Shown: positions 17,241 to 26,159, counted from the first letter of the stretch. The stretch: 64,000 bases of DNA from Verrucomicrobiota bacterium (GCA_963205455.1 CAUJJL010000086.1:1-64000), one strand, 5' to 3'. A program made the numbers and translations. The notes: generated from the letters alone by a model not told the origin.

Positions 17241-18020
17241 CTATCGCGACGCTCCATGCGCGCCGAGCGCCTGCGCGACTTCACTGAGAATGGTCAGGCG
17301 CCCACCATAGGTCTTCTGCAGAAGTTCCGCGGTGAAGACCTCCGCTGTTTTTCCGAAGGCGACCACGTTCATGTTGAGAAGGAGCAGATCGTCAAAATAC
17401 TGGCGGGCCGTTGGAAGGTCGTGGTGGACGACGAGCAGTGTCTTCCCCATGTCGCGAAGTTCGCGCAGCACGGCAATGATGGCCGCTTCGGTAGCCGCAT
17501 CCACACCCGCGAACGGCTCGTCCATGAAATAGATGTCCGCCTCCTGGGCAAGCGCGCGCGCAAGGAAGACTCGCTGCTGCTGCCCGCCCGACAGATTCGC
17601 AATCTGGCGGTTCGCATAAGGCAGGAGGTGGACTTTTTCCAGACAGGCGCGGGCAATAATCCGGTCAGCTTTGCTTGGGCGACGCAGGAGTCCGAGGCGT
17701 CCGTATCTTCCCATCAAGACCACATCCATCACGTTGACTGGAAAGTCCCAATCCACCGATTCACGTTGAGGCACGTACCCCACGCGTCGCGCCATCTTGT
17801 GAAATGATTCGCCGAAGAATTTAACCCAACCGCTTTGCAGTGGCAGCAGTCCCATGCAAGCCTTGATAAGTGTCGACTTGCCTGCCCCATTGGGTCCCAC
17901 GATCCCGATGAGGCGTCCGGGCTCAATGACGAGGTCGACTCCCCACAGGACGGGCTTCTTGTGGTAGGCGACAGTCAGGTCGTGTATCTCCAGAGGTGCG
18001 TAGGGCTCGCTCATGATCAA
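17241..18020 (-). CDS. Metal ABC transporter ATP-binding protein (MntB/ZnuC type)
   Basis: A 259-residue ABC ATPase. Walker A is GPNGAGKST, the Q-loop is YVPQRESVDWDFP, the signature is LSGGQQQR and Walker B is IYFMDEPFAGVD, followed by the H-loop in VVHHDLP. The VDWDFPV stretch after the Q-loop is characteristic of manganese/zinc/iron chelate transporters. It energises the two permeases encoded directly downstream. It lies between the barrel gene (stop and start almost touch) and the permease-DtxR fusion. Confidence 0.92.
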   Translation of the reverse strand: MIMSEPYAPLEIHDLTVAYHKKPVLWGVDLVIEPGRLIGIVGPNGAGKSTLIKACMGLLPLQSGWVKFFGESFHKMARRVGYVPQRESVDWDFPVNVMDVVLMGRYGRLGLLRRPSKADRIIARACLEKVHLLPYANRQIANLSGGQQQRVFLARALAQEADIYFMDEPFAGVDAATEAAIIAVLRELRDMGKTLLVVHHDLPTARQYFDDLLLLNMNVVAFGKTAEVFTAELLQKTYGGRLTILSEVAQALGAHGASR

Positions 18021-18842
18021 TCAGAAACGTTGTGAGAAACCCAGGGTCACCACCAGATCGGGCGCCGTTCGGGTCAATCCGATGGCCACGCCCGCATCGA
18101 GCTGCAGGTTGTCGTTAACCATAAAAGTCAGTCCGGTATTGAAGCCCAAGGCTGGTTTGCCTGCACCCGTCTCAATCGTGAGTTCCACAAAGGCGCCAAG
18201 CGTGTCGGTGAGATCCCGACCAAGCGTGACCGTATTGATCCAAATCTTGTCGTAGCTGTCGCGTTCGTTGCGCGAGAGGTCCAGCTCCGTCATTGCCCCC
18301 AGGCTCATCTCTCGCCCCAGTTTCATCGCGAAGGGAAAGATAATGCCTCCTTCGACGAAATCGTTGCCGAGCCCATCTGACGCGGTGGGCAGCTTGACGA
18401 AGGGCATCACGCCGAAGGCCGTTTTTCCGCCATCGTTTCCCCAGAAATTACATTTGGCCCGCAGCGTGATATCGCCCAGCCCCCGCTGTCGAATGCGAAT
18501 GCCCAGCGGCCGATCCTCAACCTTTACGTCGAGGTGTCCGTCAACCACCACCTGCAGTTCCCACCGCGGTGTCAGCCCCAGGCGCAGGTTAAAAGGCAGG
18601 AAATTCCAGATTTCCACGCGTATGCCGTCCCATTCGGAAGTGTATCTCTCCCGCAGCCAGCTTGCCGCACTTGCTTCCAGTTGCATGCGTCCGGGCTCGA
18701 GTGTGAAGGGACTCTCTGTCGCATCGGGGCGATCCGTGCTGAATTCACGCGCAGCCTCGATTTCGCATGGGCACACCATCACGGCAAAGAGGACAACGGG
18801 ATGGAAAAGATGACGCGGATTCTGAAAAAAGAATCGGTTCAT
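18021..18842 (-). CDS. Outer-membrane beta-barrel protein (transporter/MetA-like family) within the metal operon
   Basis: A 273-residue protein with a signal peptide (about 1-30, FHPVVLFAVMVCPCEIEA). Amphipathic strands begin with STDRPDATESPFTLEPG, a start I associate with the phenol-degradation MetA-like outer-membrane family, and the last residue is Phe (TLGFSQRF). It is probably a channel or structural barrel in the outer membrane. Its ATG overlaps the stop of the binding-protein gene (ATGA at 18839-18842) and it ends one base from the ATPase start. It is therefore an integral part of the operon and may admit the metal or its chelate across the outer membrane. Confidence 0.75.
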   Translation of the reverse strand: MNRFFFQNPRHLFHPVVLFAVMVCPCEIEAAREFSTDRPDATESPFTLEPGRMQLEASAASWLRERYTSEWDGIRVEIWNFLPFNLRLGLTPRWELQVVVDGHLDVKVEDRPLGIRIRQRGLGDITLRAKCNFWGNDGGKTAFGVMPFVKLPTASDGLGNDFVEGGIIFPFAMKLGREMSLGAMTELDLSRNERDSYDKIWINTVTLGRDLTDTLGAFVELTIETGAGKPALGFNTGLTFMVNDNLQLDAGVAIGLTRTAPDLVVTLGFSQRF

Positions 18843-19762
18843 TTGAGAGAGTCGACGATCGTTGTCAGGTTATGCTTGATCATGCCTTCGTAGGTTCCGA
18901 GGTCATAGCCGTTTTCGATGGCACCCGGTGTTCCCATCGCATCGGAGAACAACTCCCCGCCGATCCTCACGCCGGCATCCCGTGAGACCCGCTCAATGGT
19001 GGCGTGAGGCACGCTGGATTCGACGAAGATCGCCTTGACGCGGTGGGATCGGATGAAATCGACGAGTTTGGCCATGTCCGACAAGGCGGCTTCGCTGACG
19101 GTGGATATTCCCTGGAGGCCGATCACCTTGAAACCATAGGCGCGACCAAAGTAATTGTAGGCATCGTGGCTGGTGACGAGGATGCGACGATCCACGGTCA
19201 ATTCAGTGGCCTTGGCCAGAGACCAGCGGTGCAGCGCCTCAAGGGAGCGTCGCAGCGCGATTCCGCGGGCCTCGAATTGCGTTTTGTGCGCGGGGTCATT
19301 TGCCGCCAGCGTTTCCACGACCGGCTGGATGCATTGGATCCAAAGGGAAACATCGAACCAAATGTGAGGATCGGGATGCCCCTCGAATTTTGGCGGATGC
19401 AGCAAACTCTCCCTCGGGATTTCGCGCGAGACTGCGACCACGGGCTTGTGTTTCTCGAGCCGTTCAAACAGCTCGGCCATCTTTCCCTCGAGCATCAGGC
19501 CATTGTAGAAAATGACGTCGGCCTTCTGCAGTTCGATGACGTCAGAAGCGCGCGCCTTGTAAAGGTGGGGATCGACCCCAGGCCCCATCAGTCCGGTGAC
19601 CGATGTCGCCTCCCCGCCAATCTGCCTGACCAGATCCGTGATCATCGTCGTGGTGGTGACCACACGCAGCGGGGACGCCAGAGCAGCCGCGGAGAGGAGG
19701 AGCGAGAGTGCGGCGCTCGTAAGGGCAGCGTAACGTGGCTTCAGGATCATGAATGCATGCAA
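18839..19762 (-). CDS. Metal-binding periplasmic protein (TroA/ZnuA family)
   Basis: A 307-residue cluster A-I solute-binding protein with a signal peptide (about 1-29). Likely metal ligands are His66 in VDPHLYKA, His133 in PDPHIWFD, His199 in TSHDAYNYF and Asp274 in LFSDAMG. The His-His-His-Asp set is the TroA pattern (zinc or manganese); the PsaA-type manganese proteins have Glu at the third place. It delivers metal to the permeases in the periplasm. It is the first gene of the operon, with two palindromes just upstream. An in-frame ATG at 19750 is an alternative start. Confidence 0.93.
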   Translation of the reverse strand: MHAFMILKPRYAALTSAALSLLLSAAALASPLRVVTTTTMITDLVRQIGGEATSVTGLMGPGVDPHLYKARASDVIELQKADVIFYNGLMLEGKMAELFERLEKHKPVVAVSREIPRESLLHPPKFEGHPDPHIWFDVSLWIQCIQPVVETLAANDPAHKTQFEARGIALRRSLEALHRWSLAKATELTVDRRILVTSHDAYNYFGRAYGFKVIGLQGISTVSEAALSDMAKLVDFIRSHRVKAIFVESSVPHATIERVSRDAGVRIGGELFSDAMGTPGAIENGYDLGTYEGMIKHNLTTIVDSLK

Positions 19763-19767
19763 ACCCG

Positions 19768-19780
19768 GGTAATGATTACC
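19768..19780. promoter_or_regulatory. Perfect palindrome GGTAATGATTACC, candidate metalloregulator operator
   Basis: This is a 6-1-6 perfect inverted repeat lying five bases upstream of the binding-protein ATG at 19762 (or 17 from the ATG at 19750). The shape resembles the 7-1-7 boxes of Fur-family regulators such as Zur (TAAT-N-ATTA core). No Fur/Zur gene lies in the window, so the assignment is inferred from shape and position. Confidence 0.5.
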
Positions 19781-19794
19781 GCAAGCAAAAAATG

Positions 19795-19808
19795 TTAGCC
19801 AAGGCTAA
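19795..19808. promoter_or_regulatory. Inverted repeat TTAGCC-AA-GGCTAA, candidate DtxR/MntR-type operator
   Basis: A perfect 6-2-6 inverted repeat 33 bases upstream of the binding-protein ATG and 63 bases upstream of the divergent fused permease gene. TTAGC-type half sites are reminiscent of DtxR-family boxes. The operon itself encodes a DtxR-like domain fused to a permease, making this a plausible target. No experimental evidence can be read from sequence. Confidence 0.5.
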
Positions 19809-19871
19809 TTATGAACATATGGGGATCCTGATCTTGCCCTGCCGGATTGCTCGCGCCCACTCTCAGAAAGC

Positions 19872-21566
19872 ATGTCGAAATCGGCCGCGCGTATTGTTTT
19901 TCTTGTTACAGCGCTCTTTTTTGCGGCATTCTTTGTCTGGCCAATCCTGCAGATCCTGAAGGGCGGCTTTATCGATGCGGATGGCAAATTGACGTTTGCT
20001 TACTTTGTCGCCCTCCTCGCCGACCCCCTCTATCGTGAGGGCCTCGTAAATTCGTTTCTGCTGGCCTGCCTGACCACCAGCCTTGCGCTCTTGATTGCAG
20101 TTCCGCTGGCGTTCATCAGCGACCGCTTCGTATTCCCGGGAAAATCTGCGCTCAGCTCCCTGGTCCTGATCCCGATGATCCTGCCACCCTTCGTTGGTGC
20201 GATCGGCATCAAGCAGATCTTCGGTCAATACGGTGCATTCAACTCCCTGCTGATTGCGCTCGGTCTTCGACCGGAAGGATGGACCTATGACTGGTTTGCA
20301 TTGCATCAGTTCGGAGGCATAGCGGTGGTCAATGCGCTCACCCTCTACCCCATCCTCTACCTGAACTGCGTGGCTGCATTGGCGAACATCGATCCGGCAA
20401 TGGAGGAGGCCGCCGAGAACCTTGGTTGCACCGGATTCCGACGGTTCCGGCTGATCACGCTGCCTCTGATCAAGTCCGGATTGTTTGCAGGCGGAACGAT
20501 CGTCTTCATCTGGGCATTCACCGAACTCGGAACTCCCCTGGTGTTTGACTATGCGCGCCTCACGAGCGTGCAGATCTTCTATGGGCTGAAGGACATTGGA
20601 GGAAATCCGTTTCCCTATGCTCTCGTGGCAGCAATGCTTGTATCTACGACACTGCTGTACGCCTTGGGTAAGGGAATCTTTGGTCGACAGAACCATGCCA
20701 TGATGGCCAAGGCGACCGCCAGCAGCGGCCCGCGTCGGCCGGGCGCCCTCGGGGCCTGGTTGTGTACCGCCGCCTTTGCCGGCATCACCTTTCTGGCCGT
20801 TCTTCCCCACCTCGGCGTGGTGCTGGTCGCGTTTTCCGACGACTGGTATGCGGGTGTCCTTCCGCGACAATTTACGCTGGAGAATTTCAGGATTGCGCTC
20901 GGACACGATCTCACAGTCCCGGCGATCGCAAACAGCCTCAAATTCGCGAGCATCTCGACGGTCCTCGACGTCATTTTGGGCATCGCTATAGCCTACGTCG
21001 TCGTTCGATCGAAAGTTGCCGGCCGACAGGTGCTCGATTTCCTTTCGATGCTTCCGCTAGCGGTCCCGGGCCTGGTTCTTGCCTTCGGATACCTCGCAAT
21101 GTCCCAGGATGGAAGGCTGTTCTCCTTCCTCAATCCGACCCGTGATCCGACCATCTTGTTGATCATCGCCTACTCCGTGAGACGACTTCCCTACGTCGTG
21201 CGATCGGCGGCCGCAGGCTTCCAGCAGACGAGCGAAACCCTGGAAGAGGCGGCGCAGAATATGGGCGCGTCACCGTTGCGTGCGCTGCGCAAGATCACCC
21301 TGCCGCTCATCATGGCGAACCTGATCGCGGGCGGCCTTCTGGCATTCGCGTTTGCGATGCTCGAGGTGAGCGATTCGCTCATCCTTGCCCAGAAGCAGGC
21401 GTTCTATCCGATTACGAAGGCGATCCTTGAACTGCTGCAACTCCTCGGTGACGGAAAGTTCATTGCAAGCGCGCTCGGCGTCTGGGCGATGGCCTTCCTT
21501 GGAATCACGATCGTGGGAATGACCATCCTGCTTGGAAAGAAACTGGGCGCCATCTTCCGCATTTGA
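19872..21566 (+). CDS. Fused two-domain ABC permease (iron(III)/AfuB-FbpB-like)
   Basis: A 564-residue protein containing two consecutive BPD-type permease units of about six helices each. Each carries an EAA loop: EEAAENLGCTGFRRFRLITLPL in the first half and EEAAQNMGASPLRALRKITLPL in the second. Fused double permeases of this form serve Fe3+ (FbpB/AfuB), 2-aminoethylphosphonate or sulfate-type importers. No ATPase or binding protein accompanies it here, so partners must be encoded elsewhere. It diverges from the metal operon across the 109-base gap with two palindromes, which may mean shared metal control. The substrate cannot be fixed from sequence alone. Confidence 0.85.
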   Translation: MSKSAARIVFLVTALFFAAFFVWPILQILKGGFIDADGKLTFAYFVALLADPLYREGLVNSFLLACLTTSLALLIAVPLAFISDRFVFPGKSALSSLVLIPMILPPFVGAIGIKQIFGQYGAFNSLLIALGLRPEGWTYDWFALHQFGGIAVVNALTLYPILYLNCVAALANIDPAMEEAAENLGCTGFRRFRLITLPLIKSGLFAGGTIVFIWAFTELGTPLVFDYARLTSVQIFYGLKDIGGNPFPYALVAAMLVSTTLLYALGKGIFGRQNHAMMAKATASSGPRRPGALGAWLCTAAFAGITFLAVLPHLGVVLVAFSDDWYAGVLPRQFTLENFRIALGHDLTVPAIANSLKFASISTVLDVILGIAIAYVVVRSKVAGRQVLDFLSMLPLAVPGLVLAFGYLAMSQDGRLFSFLNPTRDPTILLIIAYSVRRLPYVVRSAAAGFQQTSETLEEAAQNMGASPLRALRKITLPLIMANLIAGGLLAFAFAMLEVSDSLILAQKQAFYPITKAILELLQLLGDGKFIASALGVWAMAFLGITIVGMTILLGKKLGAIFRI

Positions 21567-21577
21567 CCGAGTCGGGC

Positions 21578-22450
21578 ATGATCTGGTTGCTGATCGTCTC
21601 GTTTGTGTGGGCATTTTCCTTCGGACTGATCAAGGGCCGACTGGGCGGGATTGATCCCGTCATTGTTGCGTTTGTGCGCATGGCCATTGCGACGGCGGTG
21701 TTTCTTCCCTTTCTCAAGCCGAGGGCATTGGGCGTCGGGCTTGTCACGCGCCTCTTTGCAATCGGAGCCCTTCAATTTGGGCTGATGTACGTCCTGTATC
21801 TTCACGCCTACAGGTATCTGCAGGCGCATGAAATCGCGCTCTTCACGATTCTCACGCCATTCTACCTGGCATTGCTTGATGCGCTCCTCGAGAAGCGCTT
21901 CCAGATGCGATTTCTGGCAGGAGGTGTGCTCGCAGTTGCTGGTGGTGCCGCCGTCACCTGGCACCGGACAGACGGAACCGGCCTGGCGACAGGTTTTTTT
22001 CTCGTCCAGGGGTCGAACCTTTGCTTTGCAGCGGGACAGCTTTTCTACCGCCGGTTGCGGCCAAATTTCCCCGATGGCATCAACGATCATCAGGTGTTTG
22101 CCTGGCTTGGTTCAGGCGCGAGCGTCATCGCGGGCTTGATGACCCTTGTCACGTCTTCGTGGTCAGATTTCACGCCGACATTGCCGCAGTTACTCGTGCT
22201 CATTTACCTCGGTGCGATTGCGTCCGGACTCGGATTCTTCCTATGGAACTTTGGAGCAACTCAGGTGAACGCAGGTGTGCTCAGTGTGTTCAACAATCTT
22301 AAAATCCCCCTGGGCATCCTATGCTCGTTGGCGTTTTTTCACGAACGAACCGACCCGGTCAGGCTGCTTGCAAGCCTGGGGCTGATGCTCCTCGCACTCT
22401 GGCTGATACAAGCGAAAGGCAAAACAGGTAACGCTCCGGTTCGAAGATGA
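21578..22450 (+). CDS. EamA/DMT-family transporter
   Basis: About 290 residues and ten predicted hydrophobic helices, with two EamA repeats. The first begins LIVSFVWAFSFGLIKGRLGG, with FVRMAIATAVFLPFL in the next helix. The second ends in NLKIPLGILCSLAFFHE, matching the EamA pattern in helix nine. The family exports metabolites such as amino acids or nucleotide precursors. The ATG at 21578 fits the family start, while a TTG at 21563 overlaps the stop of the preceding permease gene. The substrate is unknown. Confidence 0.85.
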   Translation: MIWLLIVSFVWAFSFGLIKGRLGGIDPVIVAFVRMAIATAVFLPFLKPRALGVGLVTRLFAIGALQFGLMYVLYLHAYRYLQAHEIALFTILTPFYLALLDALLEKRFQMRFLAGGVLAVAGGAAVTWHRTDGTGLATGFFLVQGSNLCFAAGQLFYRRLRPNFPDGINDHQVFAWLGSGASVIAGLMTLVTSSWSDFTPTLPQLLVLIYLGAIASGLGFFLWNFGATQVNAGVLSVFNNLKIPLGILCSLAFFHERTDPVRLLASLGLMLLALWLIQAKGKTGNAPVRR

Positions 22451-22490
22451 AGCATTTGCGGGACAGGCAAATTCCGCTATCGAAGGGAAT

Positions 22491-23714
22491 ATGTCCCGAG
22501 CCACCCTCGCGCCTGAAGTCGGCACTGTTTCCGCGGATTCCACCGCAATCGGTATCCTCGCGGCGCTCAGCGTTTCTCACCTCCTGAACGATACGATCCA
22601 GGGCATGTTGCCCGCGATCTATCCCATGCTGAAGCATACCTTTTCGCTGAACTTCACGCAGGTCGGGCTCATTACGCTCGCATTTCAGGGCACCGCTTCG
22701 CTGCTTCAGCCGTTGGTCGGGACCCTGACAGATCGAAAGCCGCTGCCTTTTTCCCTGGGCGTTGGCATGACCATAACGCTGCTGGGAATCGTCTGCCTCT
22801 CCCGTGCGCCGAATTATGCGTTTGTGCTCGTGAGTTCGGTCCTCATCGGCTTCGGATCCGCAGTTTTTCACCCGGAGGCGTCACGTCTTGCCCGACTCGC
22901 ATCCGGGGGACGTCACGGATTGGCTCAATCCGTCTTTCAGGTCGGCGGGAATCTCGGCAGTTCTCTCGGCCCTCTCCTCGCTGCGGTGCTCGTGATGTCA
23001 GGAGGACAGACACACACGCTTTGGTTTGCGCCACTCGCCGTCATTGCGATCGTGATCCTTGTCCGTGTGGGAGGCTGGTACAGGGCCCACCTACAATCGT
23101 TGCATTCACCAGGTGTCCGACGCGTGTCCCAGGCAGAGATGCCTTTCAAGCGCGGTGTCACACTGCGTGCCTTGCTGGTGCTGATCTGTCTCATATTTTC
23201 CAAGTACATCTATCTTACAAGCCTCACGAGCTACTTTACCTTCTATCTCATAGACAAGTTTCATGTGCAGCCTTCGAGCGCACAGCTCCTGCTTTTCCTT
23301 TTTCTGTTCGCGGTTGCTGCCGGGACAATCATCGGCGGCCCGGTGGGTGATCGGATCGGGCGCAGGATAGTCATTTGGATTTCGATACTCGGAGTCGCAC
23401 CATTCACGCTCCTGCTCCCGCATGTGGGCCTGCATGCCACGGTCCTGCTCAGCATGGTGATAGGCCTGGTTCTCGCGTCGGCCTTCTCGGCGATCATTGT
23501 CTATGCGCAGGAGCTGGTTCCCGGAAAGGTGGGGCTCATTTCCGGTCTGTTCTTCGGTCTCGCCTTCGGCATGGCTGGCATCGGGTCAGCGCTCCTCGGC
23601 AGCCTGGCAGATCATACAAGCATACAGTTCGTGTTCCACGCCTGCGCCTTTCTTCCTCTCCTCGGCATGCTCACGGTTTTTCTGCCGAAGCTTCCCCGCA
23701 TCCACGCGCGCTAG
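22491..23714 (+). CDS. MFS transporter of the fosmidomycin-resistance (Fsr) type
   Basis: A 407-residue major facilitator with twelve hydrophobic helices. The start (SVSHLLNDTIQGMLPAIYPML) is the hallmark of Fsr-like transporters, as are GLITLAFQGTASLLQPLVG and the FHPEASRLARLASG segment. These proteins export fosmidomycin and related compounds in some bacteria, but in most genomes the natural substrate is unknown. It follows the EamA gene by 40 bases on the same strand and ends 24 bases from the convergent CNB gene. Confidence 0.88.
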   Translation: MSRATLAPEVGTVSADSTAIGILAALSVSHLLNDTIQGMLPAIYPMLKHTFSLNFTQVGLITLAFQGTASLLQPLVGTLTDRKPLPFSLGVGMTITLLGIVCLSRAPNYAFVLVSSVLIGFGSAVFHPEASRLARLASGGRHGLAQSVFQVGGNLGSSLGPLLAAVLVMSGGQTHTLWFAPLAVIAIVILVRVGGWYRAHLQSLHSPGVRRVSQAEMPFKRGVTLRALLVLICLIFSKYIYLTSLTSYFTFYLIDKFHVQPSSAQLLLFLFLFAVAAGTIIGGPVGDRIGRRIVIWISILGVAPFTLLLPHVGLHATVLLSMVIGLVLASAFSAIIVYAQELVPGKVGLISGLFFGLAFGMAGIGSALLGSLADHTSIQFVFHACAFLPLLGMLTVFLPKLPRIHAR

Positions 23715-23738
23715 CCGGTACTACCGCGTCTTGGGAGG

Positions 23739-25688
23739 CTATTGAATGTCGAACGAGGCCTGTAGCGGAAACACAGGCCTGCCCAGCCTCCGGCTCGACC
23801 GGGACTCAAATGACAGTGCAACGCGATGGTTGTGAGTGACGAAGCGTATAAAATCCACGCGTGTCACGCAGAGGCAGCGAGTCTCTTCGGCAGCAATGAC
23901 ATCGGTACCAGCGGAACTGTTCTGCAGAAGTTCCGTATCACCAAACGCGTCTCCCTCATCAAACTGTTCGATGACCTGCCCATGGGAAACACGCTGCACC
24001 CGACCCTCCCAGATGATGTGAAAGGTCCGTGGATCTTCGGCATACTGCACAATGCGCTCCCCTTTTTCAAACTTGCGCATTCGAGCGATGTCGCTGAGGC
24101 GGATGACGGATGCGAGCTGCCAGCCGGCGCACAAGGGCAATGATCGAAGAAACGAGCAGATATGCGCGAGTGAATGTACCCGGAGAACACCCAGATTCTG
24201 AACGATGCGCTCCTGAAAAATCTTGGCTGGAAGCGTCAGCGCAAGCACGGGCGTGCGGCTTCTTACCTCTACGGGCGAACCATCCGGATCAACAAGGCTG
24301 TGGGCTCCGAAGATATCCCCCTCTGCAAGAGGCTGCACCCTGCCCGCGCGTCCCGCAGCGTTGCGCCGGACAACGGATGCGCTTCCCCTCACGATCAGGC
24401 CGATTTCCTTATCTTCGTTCGGGGCGGACAGTATCCGCCAAGGATTGTAGCGCTTGAGCACAAACTTTCGGATGATCTCGAGTTGCTTCTGCATGGGCAA
24501 GGTGCGGAAGAGCGGGCTCCTTGACATCGCCTTCAGCGTTTCCGCGTGTGCAAGTCGGCCTGACGGCAGAACCTTCCAGCGTCGCGATTGCTGACGGACA
24601 TCAGTGATCAACCGCGCACCGCGGCGCTTGGCGAATGTGGAGAGGACCCAGCCAAGAATGCCGAGGACAAACAGTCCGATCAGCCCGCCGGAAATGATTC
24701 CTATCCGCTCCCAATACCAGGAGTTGGCAAGCAGCTCCAGGACGCGCATGTCCAGCGCCTGGTAGATCACATGCGTCGTGATCGCAAGCCAGACAAGGCT
24801 CATCGCCAGAAGCGTGATCAACGCGTTGCCATCCAGATGGCGACGAAACGAACGGATCATCCTCTTCGGATGGAGATTGGTTGAGAACAGGAAATCGCGA
24901 TCGGTGTCGATGCGGAGCTGACTGGAAAAAAGGCGCCGCCAGCGGGCCATGGGACCGTACCAGGGATTCAGTGCCACGATCGCTCCGACCATGGGCAGGA
25001 CCGCCCAGCTCTGCTGAAGCGCACACGCAGCGGCGGCCGCGGCAATCAGTGGCGCAATGCAAATCAACTCAACCGCTGAGCGCACGCGCTGCGGCTGAAG
25101 GATGGAATCAATCAATTCGATATGAACGTGGGGAACGAGTCGGAAAAACCTCCGTTGAGGCGGAGGAAACCGACCGCCCGCATGGTGCAGGACCGACGCT
25201 CCGAGAAAGTATCCCAACGACAGCGCGGCCCCCCAGACTCCCCAGCCGATCAACAGATCAGAAATGCCGACTGGCAGGGTCAAAGGCGTGACAACGATCG
25301 ACGCGAGGAAACTGAGGCCGGATAACGCCGAAACAATGGTCGCGACCTGCCATGGCAGCCGTGGCCAGCGTGCGGATGGCCTGGGTGCTGGCGTAAATGT
25401 CGGCTTGCTGTCGCTGGTGAGGATGCCTGCACGGTGAGCCTTCAGGATCAGTTCATAAAACTCCCCCAGTTCAAGACAGGTGCGTGTGAGGATGGCTCGG
25501 CCGAGCATCTGCGGAACCGTCTGCGGAGTTCGGAACGCCTCCAGCGTCACGCGCTGGGCTTCATTCACGCACAGGTATGTTCCGCTCGATGTGTTCTTGA
25601 GCGCCAGAACTCCACGATCCGACACACCCGTCCTGACCTCAGGACTATATTTGAGGACTTCGAGCGTGAGAAGAAAGTTCTCGTCCAT
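23739..25688 (-). CDS. Membrane protein with PqqD-like N-terminus, polytopic core and two cyclic-nucleotide-binding domains
   Basis: A 649-residue protein. Residues 1-95 look like a PqqD-type small domain (LALKNTSSGTYLCVNEAQ). About 110-365 hold six or so hydrophobic helices. About 415-520 and 545-640 are two cNMP-binding jelly-rolls (GDIFGAHSLVDPDG and GDAFGDTELLQNSSAG segments). The layout resembles site-2-protease-like proteins with CNB tails, but where a HExxH motif would be expected I see SVLHHAGGRF, so metalloprotease activity is doubtful. It lies 18 bases downstream of a response regulator gene on the same strand. Function unknown; possibly a signalling sensor or a degenerate protease. 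Confidence 0.7.
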   Translation of the reverse strand: MDENFLLTLEVLKYSPEVRTGVSDRGVLALKNTSSGTYLCVNEAQRVTLEAFRTPQTVPQMLGRAILTRTCLELGEFYELILKAHRAGILTSDSKPTFTPAPRPSARWPRLPWQVATIVSALSGLSFLASIVVTPLTLPVGISDLLIGWGVWGAALSLGYFLGASVLHHAGGRFPPPQRRFFRLVPHVHIELIDSILQPQRVRSAVELICIAPLIAAAAAACALQQSWAVLPMVGAIVALNPWYGPMARWRRLFSSQLRIDTDRDFLFSTNLHPKRMIRSFRRHLDGNALITLLAMSLVWLAITTHVIYQALDMRVLELLANSWYWERIGIISGGLIGLFVLGILGWVLSTFAKRRGARLITDVRQQSRRWKVLPSGRLAHAETLKAMSRSPLFRTLPMQKQLEIIRKFVLKRYNPWRILSAPNEDKEIGLIVRGSASVVRRNAAGRAGRVQPLAEGDIFGAHSLVDPDGSPVEVRSRTPVLALTLPAKIFQERIVQNLGVLRVHSLAHICSFLRSLPLCAGWQLASVIRLSDIARMRKFEKGERIVQYAEDPRTFHIIWEGRVQRVSHGQVIEQFDEGDAFGDTELLQNSSAGTDVIAAEETRCLCVTRVDFIRFVTHNHRVALSFESRSSRRLGRPVFPLQASFDIQ

Positions 25689-25706
25689 GGAGCTAGGCGC
25701 GCTGCA

Positions 25707-26159
25707 TCAGTCTGTCGAGGACGAGAGTGATCCTAGGAGTTCCTCGATCAGCTCGGTCAGCTCGGAGACTTCGAAGGGTTTCGAAACGAAGAGGCATCCG
25801 CTCTCGCTTGCGAGCCAGCGCGTGTCCTCGTCGAGGCGTCCACTCACAAGCACGATTTGTATCCTCGGATCCCGCCGACGCAATTCGGCGATCAAGGTGA
25901 GGCCATCCACGGCGGGCATCACAACATCGACCAAGGCTAGTCCCATTTCTCCGCCATCCCTGGCCCATGCCTGCATCGCCGCCTCGGCGGAGTGTGTCTT
26001 CCACGTCTTGTAGCCGATTGCCGAAATGACCTCGGCAATCATATCGCAGAAGGCGGGCTCGTCATCTACGATCAGAACTCCCTTGCGGAGCTTTTCTTCA
26101 CGAACGGACTTTTTCCACAGCTTGGTGACTTCGGGCAGAACGGGGGCATCAATGGTCAT
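25707..26159 (-). CDS. Single-domain response regulator
   Basis: 150 residues with one receiver domain and no output domain. Motifs: acidic pocket VLIVDDEPAF, phosphoacceptor Asp in ALVDVVMPAVDG, switch Ser in VLVSGR and the conserved Lys in VSKPFE. The ATG at 26159 is preferred over an upstream start at 26204. A stand-alone receiver usually acts as a phosphorelay shuttle or allosteric switch. It is co-oriented with, and 18 bases upstream of, the double-CNB membrane protein, which it may control. No histidine kinase is adjacent; the hybrid kinase at 41.6 kb is the only one in the window. Confidence 0.9.
   Translation of the reverse strand: MTIDAPVLPEVTKLWKKSVREEKLRKGVLIVDDEPAFCDMIAEVISAIGYKTWKTHSAEAAMQAWARDGGEMGLALVDVVMPAVDGLTLIAELRRRDPRIQIVLVSGRLDEDTRWLASESGCLFVSKPFEVSELTELIEELLGSLSSSTD

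Noticed and set aside
19863-20906. 347-codon minus-strand frame rich in charged residues
   Set aside because: Antisense to the fused permease; the charged composition is the mirror of a hydrophobic coding strand.
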